A stretch of DNA of 64,000 nucleotides from Methanoregula boonei 6A8 (GTDB lineage: Archaea; Halobacteriota; Methanomicrobia; Methanomicrobiales; Methanospirillaceae), in NCBI RefSeq assembly GCF_000017625.1, contig NC_009712.1, positions 2,170,001-2,234,000 of the forward strand, given 5' to 3'. The position numbers and the translations under genes were made by a program. The notes under the pieces are model-generated. The model was not told where the DNA came from. It saw only the letters and a program-made list of their open reading frames with translations, and ran no database searches. Of this stretch, positions 17,637 through 26,175 are shown one piece after another (position 1 is the stretch's first letter; each line of letters begins with the position of its first letter).

Positions 17637-18449
17637 ATGTACAACGAGAAGGCATACGAACTGACCGTGCTTCCCGGCACCAACCGGAACGGGGAGCAGG
17701 AAGGCTTTGACCGGATCGTGATCCGCCCGGGAGATTCCCTCTCTATTGTCGGGCCCACGGGGTCCGGCAAATCGGCATTCATCAACGATATCGAGGTACT
17801 GGCACAGGAGGATACCGTAACCGGGCGAACCATTCTCGTAAACGGGGAGGAGCCATCAGAAGAGCTCGTGCGCGACCCGGCAAAAAAGCCCATCGCGCTC
17901 ATCTCCCAGAACACCCGGGTGATTGCCGACCTTTCGGTCTCCCGTTTCCTTGCGCTGCATATTCAGGCACGGGATACCGGGGCAGGCCGCCTGATGGCCC
18001 GCACCATTGCACTCGCGAACGAATTTACCGGTGAAAAGATTGCCGAAGGTATGCGGATGACCGAGCTCTCGGGAGGCCAGACCCGGTCGCTCCTTATCGC
18101 AGATGCAATCCTTGTCGGCCAGACCCCGATCCTGCTTCTTGATGAGGTGGAGAACGCCGGGATCAACAAGGAGCGGGTCATTGCCTGCCTGCGGGAATAT
18201 AAGAAAGCCGTGATCTTTGTCACCCACGACCCCTATATCGCCCTCATCACCGACCGGCGTATTGTTATGAAGAACGGAGCGGTGTCTGCGGTGATTGAAC
18301 CTGACGGATCCGAACGTGTTGTTACCAGTACAGTTGCAGAGATTGACGCGTACCTGTGGGATCTCAGGGAGAAGATCCGCAACGGGGACCGGGTAGATAC
18401 ACCGGATATCATTCCTGCAAATCACAAAAAGGAGGTAGTTGCCGCATGA
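17637..18449 (+). CDS. stand-alone ABC-type ATPase of unknown role
   Basis: A 270-residue ABC ATP-binding subunit. Walker A is GPTGSGKS, the Q-loop LISQNTRV, the signature LSGGQTRSLL, Walker B PILLLDEVE and the H-loop VTHDPYI. The order and spacing are complete, so it should hydrolyse ATP. There is no transmembrane partner here, and the Walker B lacks the usual DEPT. An in-frame TTG at 17598 could add 13 residues; the ATG was preferred. The HypB-like GTPase gene starts four bases before its stop, implying coupled translation. The role is unknown; the link to coenzyme M genes is by position. Confidence 0.8.
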   Translation: MYNEKAYELTVLPGTNRNGEQEGFDRIVIRPGDSLSIVGPTGSGKSAFINDIEVLAQEDTVTGRTILVNGEEPSEELVRDPAKKPIALISQNTRVIADLSVSRFLALHIQARDTGAGRLMARTIALANEFTGEKIAEGMRMTELSGGQTRSLLIADAILVGQTPILLLDEVENAGINKERVIACLREYKKAVIFVTHDPYIALITDRRIVMKNGAVSAVIEPDGSERVVTSTVAEIDAYLWDLREKIRNGDRVDTPDIIPANHKKEVVAA

Positions 18450-19153
18450 AACTCGTAATCGTTGCCGGCCCCCCAAGCGCCGGAAAGACCGCGGTCATCC
18501 GCCAGATCATAAAAAAATTCGTAAAGTCCGACAAACCTGCGTATCTCAAGATCGATGTGGTAAAGGCATTCGAGGACGAGGAACTCGCTGAAGAATTCAA
18601 AATCCCGACCCGCAAGGTCTACTCGGGCGATCTCTGCCCTGATCATATGGGCATCATGGTACTCAGGGACGCAATCGCCTGGGCAGAAGGGATCGGTGCC
18701 GGTATCCTTATTGTCGAGAGTGCAGGGCTCTGCCTCCGCTGCACTCCGTACACTACGCAGGCATTCGGCATAGCTGTACTTCCCGCCGTATCTGGTAGCA
18801 ACTCACCCCTGAAAATGGCACCCTTAATCGCCCTTGCCGATGCAGCCGTAGTCACCAAGACCGATCTGGTTTCGCAGGCGGAAAAAGAGGTATTCCGGGA
18901 ATGCATCCGCAGCGTTGTCCCAAAGATCGATATCATCGAAACCAATGCCGTGCAGGGGACGGGCCTCCGGTACCTCCTCAAGGCCATCAGCAAGTACCCT
19001 ACAATCACGGATGCAGAAGCCATAGCGCTCCGGGGTACCCCGCCGCTTGGGGTCTGCACGATCTGCATAGGTAAGAAAGAGATCGGGTGGCAGCACCACT
19101 TTGGTGTGATCCGCCCGCTTGAAGAGGCAGATAACCTCTACCGGGGGGACTAA
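18446..19153 (+). CDS. HypB/CobW-like SIMIBI GTPase
   Basis: A 235-residue P-loop GTPase. P-loop GPPSAGKT is at residues 8-15, a switch-like IVESAGLCLRC at 89-99 (compare the ENVG region of HypB) and the base-recognition motif TKTD at 137-140. Two Cys pairs, CLRC (C96, C99) and CTIC (C204, C207), could bind metal or an FeS cluster. HypB-type proteins insert nickel and related GTPases drive metallochaperone steps; the target here is unknown. The start at 18446 follows GGAGG and overlaps the ABC ATPase stop. It leads by six bases into the FeS protein gene. Confidence 0.83.
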   Translation: MKLVIVAGPPSAGKTAVIRQIIKKFVKSDKPAYLKIDVVKAFEDEELAEEFKIPTRKVYSGDLCPDHMGIMVLRDAIAWAEGIGAGILIVESAGLCLRCTPYTTQAFGIAVLPAVSGSNSPLKMAPLIALADAAVVTKTDLVSQAEKEVFRECIRSVVPKIDIIETNAVQGTGLRYLLKAISKYPTITDAEAIALRGTPPLGVCTICIGKKEIGWQHHFGVIRPLEEADNLYRGD

Positions 19154-19159
19154 AACGCC

Positions 19160-19774
19160 ATGGCATGGGTTCCCCCCGGAAAAGACTGCGGTGCGTGCGG
19201 CCTGCCGAAATGCAGGGATTTTGTAAAAGCCGTGAAAAAGGGGAGCAAGACGGAGAGCGACTGCCCGTATTATACAACGGATCACTGCGCTATACAGCGA
19301 CAGACGAGCTATTCAGGGACCGACGTCACCGGGGCCAAGTATGATTTTATCATACGGGCATTCCCCGGTGAACCCTCGGCACGTAAGTTTGTCGTGCCCT
19401 TCCGTGCCGATCTCGTGGAAAAGTGGGACATCCGGGCAGGGGCGCTCATTACCGGCCGCCCCGCGGGCCCGGGCTGTCCCCTGTACCATGCGCTCCGGGT
19501 ACTTTCTGCAAACCCCATTACCGGTGTCCTCGAATGCCACACGGTCGGCCCGCTTGAGGCACGAAAAGAGAAGGCTTTCGATGTGCAGGCCTACCATGTC
19601 CATGCATTCGAGGGTATTGCCGAGACCGTGATCCGACCCCCCACCCTTGGGCTCCGCCAGCGTTTCCTCCCCGGCTACTGCATGATCGATCTCGCCCACA
19701 CCGCACTTGTGAACATGGTCCTGAAGAAAAAAGACGGGGTCCATGTAAGGGTGGAAGACATCCGGATCCTCTAA
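19160..19774 (+). CDS. 4Fe-4S domain protein, uncharacterised
   Basis: A 204-residue protein. The N-terminus has a four-cysteine FeS motif (C10, C13, C18, C35; DCGACGLPKCRDF then DCP) of the kind found in corrinoid FeS proteins and Rnf/ASKHA-type reductases. The rest (~60-204) is a domain I do not recognise. It is seven bases downstream of the GTPase and 11 upstream of cysteate synthase, so all are likely one transcript. Electron delivery to a metal site served by the neighbouring ATPase and GTPase is a reasonable guess, no more. Confidence 0.78.
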   Translation: MAWVPPGKDCGACGLPKCRDFVKAVKKGSKTESDCPYYTTDHCAIQRQTSYSGTDVTGAKYDFIIRAFPGEPSARKFVVPFRADLVEKWDIRAGALITGRPAGPGCPLYHALRVLSANPITGVLECHTVGPLEARKEKAFDVQAYHVHAFEGIAETVIRPPTLGLRQRFLPGYCMIDLAHTALVNMVLKKKDGVHVRVEDIRIL

Positions 19775-19784
19775 AGGGTTCCGT

Positions 19785-21059
19785 ATGATCCCCAAGTACC
19801 GCATCCGGTGCATCAGCGGGGGGGAGATTGTCCCCGATATCACCTCCCTTTCCTGCCCTGCCGGCCATGATTCCCTGCTGCGCACCGAGTACACCAGCCG
19901 CAGGCTGCAGCTCTCTTACCACAGCGGGATCTTCCGGTACCTTTGCTGGCTGCCCGTTACCGCCCCCTTACTCCCATCAGGGGGTCCGGTAACTTTTACC
20001 AGTGATGAGCTCTCCCGCGAGCTCGGGCTTTCCCGGCTTGCCATCTCCTTTTCCGGGTATTCCCCGGAGCATCACGCCTCCCTTACCACCGGTTCGTTCA
20101 AGGAACTCGAAGCCCTTGCCACCCTCCAGAGGCTCTGGGAACTGGGAAAGAAGATCCCGGTGATTGCATCCGCGGGGAACACCGGGCGGGCCTTCGCCGG
20201 GCTCTCGGCACAGTACGGAAAACCTGTTGTCGTGGTTGTACCCTCCAGTGCGGTCTCCCGCCTCTGGACAACGACTCCCGCACAGGACGTCTTCCTCGTT
20301 GCGGTGGACGGGGATTATACCGATGCAATCGCGGTGAGCACCGCGCTTGCAACGGTCCCCGGGTGCGTGCCGGAAGGCGGGGCAAGGAACGTTGCCCGCC
20401 GTGACGGCATGGGAACCACAGTGCTTGATGCCGCAGTCACGCTCGGCCGGATACCGGATCATTATTTCCAGGCTGTCGGGAGCGGCACGGGAGCGATTGC
20501 GGCGTGGGAAGCGGCGCTCCGCCTTATCGGGGATGGCAGGTACGGCACAAAACTTCCCCGCCTTCACCTGGCCCAGAATAAGCCATTTACTCCCATCGTT
20601 TTGGCATGGCAGCAGCGCCGTCGTACCTTTAAGCCGGAGCTTGATATGCCGGATGCACCCAATGCCATAAAGGAGGTAATGTCCCCGGTGCTCACGAACC
20701 GCAGCCCGCCCTATGGCATAGGGGGCGGGCTCTTTGATGCCCTTCAGGCAACGGAAGGGCAGATGTATGCGGTATCAAACGACGAGGGAAAGAAAGGAAT
20801 GGCACTCATCAGGGATACTCTGGGGATCGATCCTGATCCGGCAGCAGCGGTTGCCACAGCAGCGCTCGTGCAGGCAGCAGCGGCCGGCACCGTTGGACCG
20901 GACGACTCTATCCTCCTCAATATCACCGGGGGAGGCTATGAAAGAATACGGGAGGATTATACTCTCTATCCGATCGAACCGTCTGTGACGGTCAATCAGC
21001 ACGAAACCGGGGATACCCTGAAGGCAGAACTTTCACGGTGGGTCGCACACTATGGATGA
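19785..21059 (+). CDS. cysteate synthase
   Basis: A 424-residue PLP enzyme of the threonine-synthase fold. It is assigned as cysteate synthase, which makes L-cysteate from O-phosphoserine and sulfite in the Methanosarcinales/Methanomicrobiales route to coenzyme M. The PLP lysine lies in LTTGSFKELEA, the Asn loop is SAGNTGRAFAG and the phosphate-binding loop GSGTGAIAAWEAAL. The N-terminus contains a short Cys-containing segment as in other members. The assignment rests on the eight-base overlap with the sulfopyruvate decarboxylase gene, because threonine synthase itself is close in sequence. Confidence 0.9.
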   Translation: MIPKYRIRCISGGEIVPDITSLSCPAGHDSLLRTEYTSRRLQLSYHSGIFRYLCWLPVTAPLLPSGGPVTFTSDELSRELGLSRLAISFSGYSPEHHASLTTGSFKELEALATLQRLWELGKKIPVIASAGNTGRAFAGLSAQYGKPVVVVVPSSAVSRLWTTTPAQDVFLVAVDGDYTDAIAVSTALATVPGCVPEGGARNVARRDGMGTTVLDAAVTLGRIPDHYFQAVGSGTGAIAAWEAALRLIGDGRYGTKLPRLHLAQNKPFTPIVLAWQQRRRTFKPELDMPDAPNAIKEVMSPVLTNRSPPYGIGGGLFDALQATEGQMYAVSNDEGKKGMALIRDTLGIDPDPAAAVATAALVQAAAAGTVGPDDSILLNITGGGYERIREDYTLYPIEPSVTVNQHETGDTLKAELSRWVAHYG

Positions 21060-22170
21060 AGACCAGATCATCGGGGAACTAAAAAACCAGGGGATCGACC
21101 TAATCGCTTCGATCCCGTGCGACAAGGCAAAGGGACTCTTTTTTGCGCTGCCGGACCACTTCCGGCATATTGGCCTGACCCGGGAAGAGGACGGGGTGGG
21201 GATAGCGGCAGGGGCGTACCTTGCCGGGGCCCACCCGGCGCTTGCCATCCAGAGCTCAGGCCTTGGGAACATGTTAAACGCAATACTCTCCCTCACGATA
21301 ACCTTTGGCCTTCCGCTCCCGATCCTTGCCAGCTGGCGGGGGTGCGAGGGAGAGAAGATCCCGGCCCAGATCCCATTCAACCGCCCGCTCCCGGCTATTC
21401 TTTCCGCTGCCGGGATTGCCTGCACAGAAGTCTCCGGGCCTGATGCTGCGCATGAGATCGGGAAGGCGGTTGCGGCAGCGTACCGGAACCGGGCGCCGCA
21501 GGTCATCCTCCTCCGCCCGGAATGCTTTTCCGAATGCGGCGGCAGAACAGTGTTGCCGCAAGACCAGCCGCCACGTCTATTATCGTTCTGTTATACCCGG
21601 AGCTGGCGGCCTCCCGTTATGACCAGAGACGATGCCATCCGGGTCATTGCCGGAAGTGTACAGGATGAAATACTGGTCGCAAACATCGGTGTCCCATCAA
21701 AAGAACTCTACGCGGCGAAGGACCGGCCGGAGAACTTCTACATGCTGGGCAGCTATACGCAGGCATCTGCAATCGGCCTTGGTATCGCGGCTGCGCGCCC
21801 GGACAAACACGTGATCGTGATTGACGGTGACGGAAGCCTGCTTGGCTCGGCAATCCTCCCCGTTATTGCCGCAGCCGGCCCGAAAAATCTCACTATTGCC
21901 TGCCTTGACAACGGCGTCTTTGGGAGTACCGGTAACCAGCCCCGGCCCGGACAGGACAGCGCAGACCTCGCCCTCATGGCTCTTGGGGCGGGATTTGCAC
22001 ACGCTTCAACGGTACACGAGAACTGGGAATTTCAAGCCGCACTTTCGCAGAAAAACCGAGAAGGGCCGACATTTATCCATGCCCGTATCCGGCCCGGGAA
22101 CAGCGAGGTCCCCAATATCCCTCTTTCACCCGAAAAGATACGGGACCGGTTCGTGGCTGCACTCTCATGA
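21052..22170 (+). CDS. comDE: sulfopyruvate decarboxylase, fused alpha and beta subunits
   Basis: A 372-residue thiamine diphosphate enzyme that converts sulfopyruvate to sulfoacetaldehyde, an intermediate of coenzyme M. Residues ~1-170 correspond to ComD (PYR domain; GLTREEDGVGIAAGAYLAG) and ~195-372 to ComE (PP domain; GDGSLLGSAILP followed by the Asn in CLDNGVFG). In Methanocaldococcus these are separate proteins; here they are one chain. The start overlaps the cysteate synthase gene. A terminator-like hairpin with a T-run follows the stop. Confidence 0.93.
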   Translation: MDEDQIIGELKNQGIDLIASIPCDKAKGLFFALPDHFRHIGLTREEDGVGIAAGAYLAGAHPALAIQSSGLGNMLNAILSLTITFGLPLPILASWRGCEGEKIPAQIPFNRPLPAILSAAGIACTEVSGPDAAHEIGKAVAAAYRNRAPQVILLRPECFSECGGRTVLPQDQPPRLLSFCYTRSWRPPVMTRDDAIRVIAGSVQDEILVANIGVPSKELYAAKDRPENFYMLGSYTQASAIGLGIAAARPDKHVIVIDGDGSLLGSAILPVIAAAGPKNLTIACLDNGVFGSTGNQPRPGQDSADLALMALGAGFAHASTVHENWEFQAALSQKNREGPTFIHARIRPGNSEVPNIPLSPEKIRDRFVAALS

Positions 22171-22189
22171 ACCCTGAGGAAAAATAAGG

Positions 22190-22217
22190 GAGCGGGTGAT
22201 AACCCGGGCTCTTTTTT
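22190..22217. terminator. hairpin and T-run between convergent genes
   Basis: GAGC-GGGT (22190-22197) pairs with ACCC and, after a GG bulge, GCTC (22202-22211), with loop GATA, followed by six T on the plus strand. It is placed to end the coenzyme M transcript 20 bases after comDE and just before the end of the convergent marker 8 gene. Confidence 0.5.
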
Positions 22218-22227
22218 CATTCCGTTT

Positions 22228-23094
22228 TTACAAGAGGGGATCGGGAAGTTCCGGACCGTAGACCGGAAGTTTTGAACCGGATACCAGCACCGGGCGATCC
22301 GACCGCGCAATCTTGTCGAGAATCAGTTGCTTCCCGCGCTTGGTAAGCGCAAAAACCGGCACGGCAGTACCTGCCTGGAGGAGGGCGCGGGCCCCTGCGA
22401 TCTGCCAGATCCATCTCGAGGCGCAGGCAGTTACAATATCCGCAGCCCCGATAATCCGCTCAGCATCTTCTTCGGTAATGCCGCTTAAATGTACGCCGAA
22501 AATAAAGGCTTCCGGGAATTTTTCGCGGATCGCCAGTGCAGTACCTGCTGAAGCTACAGTAACGGCAACACGGGTAAATCCCTTCTCATATGCTTTTGCC
22601 GTCCCGAGCACCGGATCAACCATGGCTTTTGCGCGGTCAAGGACGATACCTCCACCCTGCTCAATCCGGTCCATCTCCTCAGCAAGCGGTGTAGTGCTCA
22701 CAAGGCCGGACATCCTGCCACCGATGCCCTGAACCATCTCAGGCGTTGTCACGATCACTGTGCCAGCACCGTCACAGGCAAGGACGGCAGCGTCAAGGCT
22801 CCCGGACAGGATGCCGGTGCTGATCAGCTCGGACGCACCAAACCCGACAAAATCCACCGCCCCGCAGACATTCCGGTGCGGCTGGCACATGCCCCACGAA
22901 TCCATCCGGTGCTCGATGTTGGCCTTTACCTCATCCTGCGTAATCTCGTTTACGGGCCGGGCAAATTTTTTTGCAAGCGGGCACTGGCGGAGTCTTGAGA
23001 CTGAGACTTCTGCCACATTCCCGTTTTTGATAACGATCTTCGACCGGCCTATCGCTTCGATCACATGGATGTCATTCTCTTCGTTTTCAGCCAT
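22228..23094 (-). CDS. methanogenesis marker protein 8 (DUF2099)
   Basis: A 288-residue protein matching the DUF2099 family found almost only in methanogens and related alkane oxidisers; its biochemical role is not settled. Visible features are a glycine-rich core (GFGASELISTGILSGSL, VQGIGGRMSGLVSTTP), several cysteines (CPLAKKF, MCQPHRNVCGAVDF) and ACASRWIWQIAG near the C-terminus. It is convergent with comDE, an arrangement that hints at a link to coenzyme M or methyl-coenzyme M reductase, but the sequence does not show it. Confidence 0.88.
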   Translation of the reverse strand: MAENEENDIHVIEAIGRSKIVIKNGNVAEVSVSRLRQCPLAKKFARPVNEITQDEVKANIEHRMDSWGMCQPHRNVCGAVDFVGFGASELISTGILSGSLDAAVLACDGAGTVIVTTPEMVQGIGGRMSGLVSTTPLAEEMDRIEQGGGIVLDRAKAMVDPVLGTAKAYEKGFTRVAVTVASAGTALAIREKFPEAFIFGVHLSGITEEDAERIIGAADIVTACASRWIWQIAGARALLQAGTAVPVFALTKRGKQLILDKIARSDRPVLVSGSKLPVYGPELPDPLL

Positions 23095-23231
23095 TGCCTC
23101 TCCCTCTTCTTCTCACGTCCCGCAGGATTGTCTTTCCCCGGGGAAAAGGTATCCTTAGCTACAGGACGTAACGATTGTTAATTAAGGGATCTTTTACTGT
23201 TCTTAAAATAAGAATCCGCGCTTTGGTGCGG

Positions 23232-24140
23232 TTATAAGGCAAGCATCCGCCCGATAGCCCGGCGGGCGCGGGATGCGATCTCATCCGGTACGGTAATCCT
23301 GGGCTGGCCCGTGACAAGAGCGTCCCGGACATGGACAAGGGTGGTCTTTTTCATATTAACGCAGACGGCCTTGTCCGAGAGTGGGAAGCAGCGCTTGCCC
23401 GGGCACTCTTTACTCAGGCGATGCAGGATGCCGATCTCGGTCCCGATGATAAACTCCGAGCCGGGGGAGGTCTGGACATACCGGATAATTCCCGATGTGC
23501 TGGCAACGTGATCCGCAAGGTCGATAACTTCCGGCCGGCATTCGGGGTGCACAACTACAGCTGCGCCGGGATGCGCATCCTTGGCACGCGCAACGTCATC
23601 GGGTGTGTACCGGTCATGGACAAGGCAGAATCCTTCCCAGGGCAGGACTTTTTTTTCGGTAAACCGGGCAGCATACCGGCCGAGGTTTTTATCCGGGACA
23701 AAGATGACACGATCTTCGGTGAGGGAATTGACCACGCTTATGGCGTTTGCGGAGGTACAGCATATGTCGCTTTCCGCCTTGACACCGGCAGTCGTATTCA
23801 CGTAACAGACCACTGCCGCCCCGGGATGGCGGGCGCGGGCAAACCGGAGCTCTTCAGCAGTCACCATCTCCGCCATGGGACAGCAGGCATCCGCTGCGGG
23901 CAGGAGGACTGTCTTGTCCGGGGCAAGGATGGCCGCGGTCTCTGCCATAAAATCAACCCCGCAAAAGACGATAGTGTCGCCCTGCATTGCCGCTGCAGCG
24001 CGGGCAAGTTCCAGGGAATCCCCAGTGAGATCGGCAATATCCTGTACCTCGGGGCGCTGGTAGTTATGCGCAAGGAGGATCGCATTTTTCTTTTCTTTGA
24101 GCCGCAGGATCTCCTCCTGCAGCAGGGCGGTATCATCCAT
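23232..24140 (-). CDS. nadA: quinolinate synthase
   Basis: A 302-residue 4Fe-4S enzyme that condenses iminoaspartate with dihydroxyacetone phosphate in de novo NAD synthesis. The three expected cluster ligands are in DACCPMAEM (C86 or C87), EGFCLVHDRY (C172) and KAVCVNMKKTTL (C260). HPECRPEV supplies the active-site His and Glu (H198, E200), matching the pattern of archaeal NadA. The length is standard. It stands alone on the minus strand, with no nadB or nadC beside it. Confidence 0.95.
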   Translation of the reverse strand: MDDTALLQEEILRLKEKKNAILLAHNYQRPEVQDIADLTGDSLELARAAAAMQGDTIVFCGVDFMAETAAILAPDKTVLLPAADACCPMAEMVTAEELRFARARHPGAAVVCYVNTTAGVKAESDICCTSANAISVVNSLTEDRVIFVPDKNLGRYAARFTEKKVLPWEGFCLVHDRYTPDDVARAKDAHPGAAVVVHPECRPEVIDLADHVASTSGIIRYVQTSPGSEFIIGTEIGILHRLSKECPGKRCFPLSDKAVCVNMKKTTLVHVRDALVTGQPRITVPDEIASRARRAIGRMLAL

Positions 24141-24266
24141 GAAGGTTAGCTCGCGTGGGGTTGTATCCTAGTAGTGTGTTGTTGAGTGTCAAAAACTCGC
24201 TGGCAGGATCCAGACCCTACCGGGATATTTATGCACCGGGCACTCCTACCCTCTTTTCGAGAGAGC

Positions 24267-24461
24267 ATGAGAGTCCTTCTGCCGGATCAGGGAATCAGGG
24301 TGATCGATTGGGGCCCCGGCACGGTTGCGGCACTCCTGCAGGAGCTTGGGATCAATCCCCTTGAGGTGATGGTTGCAAGAAACGGCGCCCTTGTCCCCGA
24401 GCAGGCAGCAATCGGCGGGGATGACGAGATCCGGATCATCCGTATCGCGCACGGGGGGTAG
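24267..24461 (+). CDS. ThiS/MoaD/Urm1-like sulfur carrier protein
   Basis: A 64-residue beta-grasp protein ending in AHGG, the C-terminal di-glycine that is adenylated and thiocarboxylated in sulfur carriers. The core has VAALLQELGINPLEVMVARN and a conserved VARNG turn. The ATG at 24267 follows GAGAG; a TATA-like GGATATTTATG lies ~40 bases upstream. The following TtuA-like gene starts five bases after its stop, which strongly suggests it delivers sulfur for tRNA thiolation. Confidence 0.88.
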   Translation: MRVLLPDQGIRVIDWGPGTVAALLQELGINPLEVMVARNGALVPEQAAIGGDDEIRIIRIAHGG

Positions 24462-24465
24462 CCGG

Positions 24466-25413
24466 GTGGCCAAGTCAGCAGTCCCCTCCCGTATCCCGCC
24501 CTGTGCTATCTGCGGGGAACCGGCGGTCATCTGCCAGCCTGCACAGAAGCGCCATCTTTGCGGTACGCATCTTATCCAGGATCTGGAAGCCCGGGCAGCG
24601 GCAACCATCCGGGAGGGGGACCTGATCCACCCGGGCGATCGGATCGCGGTGGGCCTGAGCGGCGGCAAGGACAGCACTGCACTCCTGGTTATCCTCTCCC
24701 GGCTCCTGCCCGGATTGCCGGAGGTAAAGATTGTGGCCATTACGGTAGACGAAGGGATCGCCGGATACCGTTCTGACACGATAAAATCGGCGGAAGCACT
24801 GACCCGGCGCCTCGGCGTGGAACACCGGATGGTCTCGTTCCGGGATCTCATCGGGAGTGATCTCGACACCCTGCTTTTGGGACGCGGGAAACAGGCCTGT
24901 ACCATCTGCGGCATCCTGCGCAAGAAAGCCCTTATGGATGCGGCCCGAGACTCCGGTGCAACCGTGATTGCCACCGGCCACAATCTCGATGATGAGGCAC
25001 AATCGGTCCTGATGAATGCCCTCCGGGGGGATCTTCCCCGCCTTGTCAGGGACGCCGGCGCCGGCCGGTCAGCACCCTTTCTCCCGCGGATTAAACCCCT
25101 TGCGGCAATTGCAGAAAAAGAGATTGCCGCATACCTCTTTGTCCAGGATCTCTTTCCCGTGCTGCCCGAGTGCCCGTACACCCGGTACGCGCTCCGTGCA
25201 GATGTACGGTCCCTGCTTGCCGGGCTGGAGAGCCGGTATCCCGGTACAACCGCCAGCCTCGGGGAAAGCAAAAAAAAGATCCGAGGGTATTGTGCGGGAA
25301 CCCCGGTAATGACCCCCCTCAACCGGTGCGGGGAGTGCGGCGATCCCTGCTCGGGCGATCTCTGCCAGGTCTGCCGGCTCAGGCACTCACTGGAGAGGGG
25401 AAGGGATTCCTGA
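24466..25413 (+). CDS. tRNA 2-thiolation enzyme, TtuA/Ncs6 type
   Basis: A 315-residue PP-loop ATPase. An N-terminal zinc motif with C13, C16, C23 and C32 is followed by P-loop SGGKDST (65-71), the central pair ACTIC, TGHNLDDEAQ and a C-terminal zinc ribbon (RCGECGDPC then CQVC). This layout is that of TtuA/Ncs6, which activates tRNA U54 or U34 for thiolation using a thiocarboxylated carrier, and often an FeS cluster held by the central cysteines. The GTG start is adjacent to the ThiS-like gene. The 3' end overlaps the convergent fdhD gene by 27 bases. Confidence 0.9.
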   Translation: MAKSAVPSRIPPCAICGEPAVICQPAQKRHLCGTHLIQDLEARAAATIREGDLIHPGDRIAVGLSGGKDSTALLVILSRLLPGLPEVKIVAITVDEGIAGYRSDTIKSAEALTRRLGVEHRMVSFRDLIGSDLDTLLLGRGKQACTICGILRKKALMDAARDSGATVIATGHNLDDEAQSVLMNALRGDLPRLVRDAGAGRSAPFLPRIKPLAAIAEKEIAAYLFVQDLFPVLPECPYTRYALRADVRSLLAGLESRYPGTTASLGESKKKIRGYCAGTPVMTPLNRCGECGDPCSGDLCQVCRLRHSLERGRDS

Positions 25414-26175
25414 GATCCGTTCCGGGTGAGTGTAGATATTCATCTTTGCACTGCGGACAAAACCGATGATGCAGACCCCGTTCTGTTCGGCGATCTGCAC
25501 GGCAAGGGTCGTTGTTGCCCCCCGCGAAACGATCACCGGGATACCGGCAACCAGACACTTGCGCACCATTTCCGAAGAGATGCGGCCGGAACAGATGGCA
25601 AAGGTTCTGGAAAAATCGGTGCCCTTTTTGAGGCCGTACCCGATCACGCGGTCAAGGGCATTATGCCTCCCGATATCCTCTGAACGGGTAATAATACCTG
25701 CCTCAGAAGCAAGCCCGACCACGTGGATGCCCCCGGTTACCGTATGCAATTCGGAATCGAGCACCTCAACGGTGGTCTTCCGGATCAGATCGACGGGGAA
25801 CGGCTGCCCCGGGAGGATCCGGGGGAGTTTTTCGGTATCGATAAACGATGCTGCCCCTCCGCACCCGGAAAGGATGGTCTTTTTCGGGCCAAGCACTTTA
25901 AAGAGATTCTTGGTGATCACGCTGATCCGGTTTGTCTCGATACGGATGGACTCGATCTCCTCGGCACTTTTGATGATCTGCTCGGTAAACAGGTAGCCGG
26001 TGACAAAGTCCTCAAGGTCCGATGGGCTCATCATCGCGGTCATCGCATGCCTGCCATTGACAAAAACCGCTTCGGGCACCTCATCGATTACTTCATGCAG
26101 CCCGGATTTTGCGCCCTCTGCGTCCAGTTTGATGCAGCGCACCTTCTTAAACATCGGCACCGTCATCGCGGTCAC
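25387..26175 (-). CDS. fdhD: FdhD-type sulfurtransferase for formate dehydrogenase
   Basis: A 262-residue member of the FdhD family, which transfers sulfur from a cysteine desulfurase to the molybdenum or tungsten bis-MGD cofactor of formate dehydrogenase. GYLFTEQII, GGIHVVGLA, SEDIGRHNALDRVIG and CSGRISSEMV with SRGATTTLAV are the family motifs. The loop that in E. coli carries a CxxC reads LSGCGGAAS with one cysteine (C105). Its ATG overlaps the stop of the LarE-like gene, so they are co-translated. NifS and IscU genes nearby are possible sulfur sources. Confidence 0.94.
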   Translation of the reverse strand: MTAMTVPMFKKVRCIKLDAEGAKSGLHEVIDEVPEAVFVNGRHAMTAMMSPSDLEDFVTGYLFTEQIIKSAEEIESIRIETNRISVITKNLFKVLGPKKTILSGCGGAASFIDTEKLPRILPGQPFPVDLIRKTTVEVLDSELHTVTGGIHVVGLASEAGIITRSEDIGRHNALDRVIGYGLKKGTDFSRTFAICSGRISSEMVRKCLVAGIPVIVSRGATTTLAVQIAEQNGVCIIGFVRSAKMNIYTHPERISGIPSPLQ

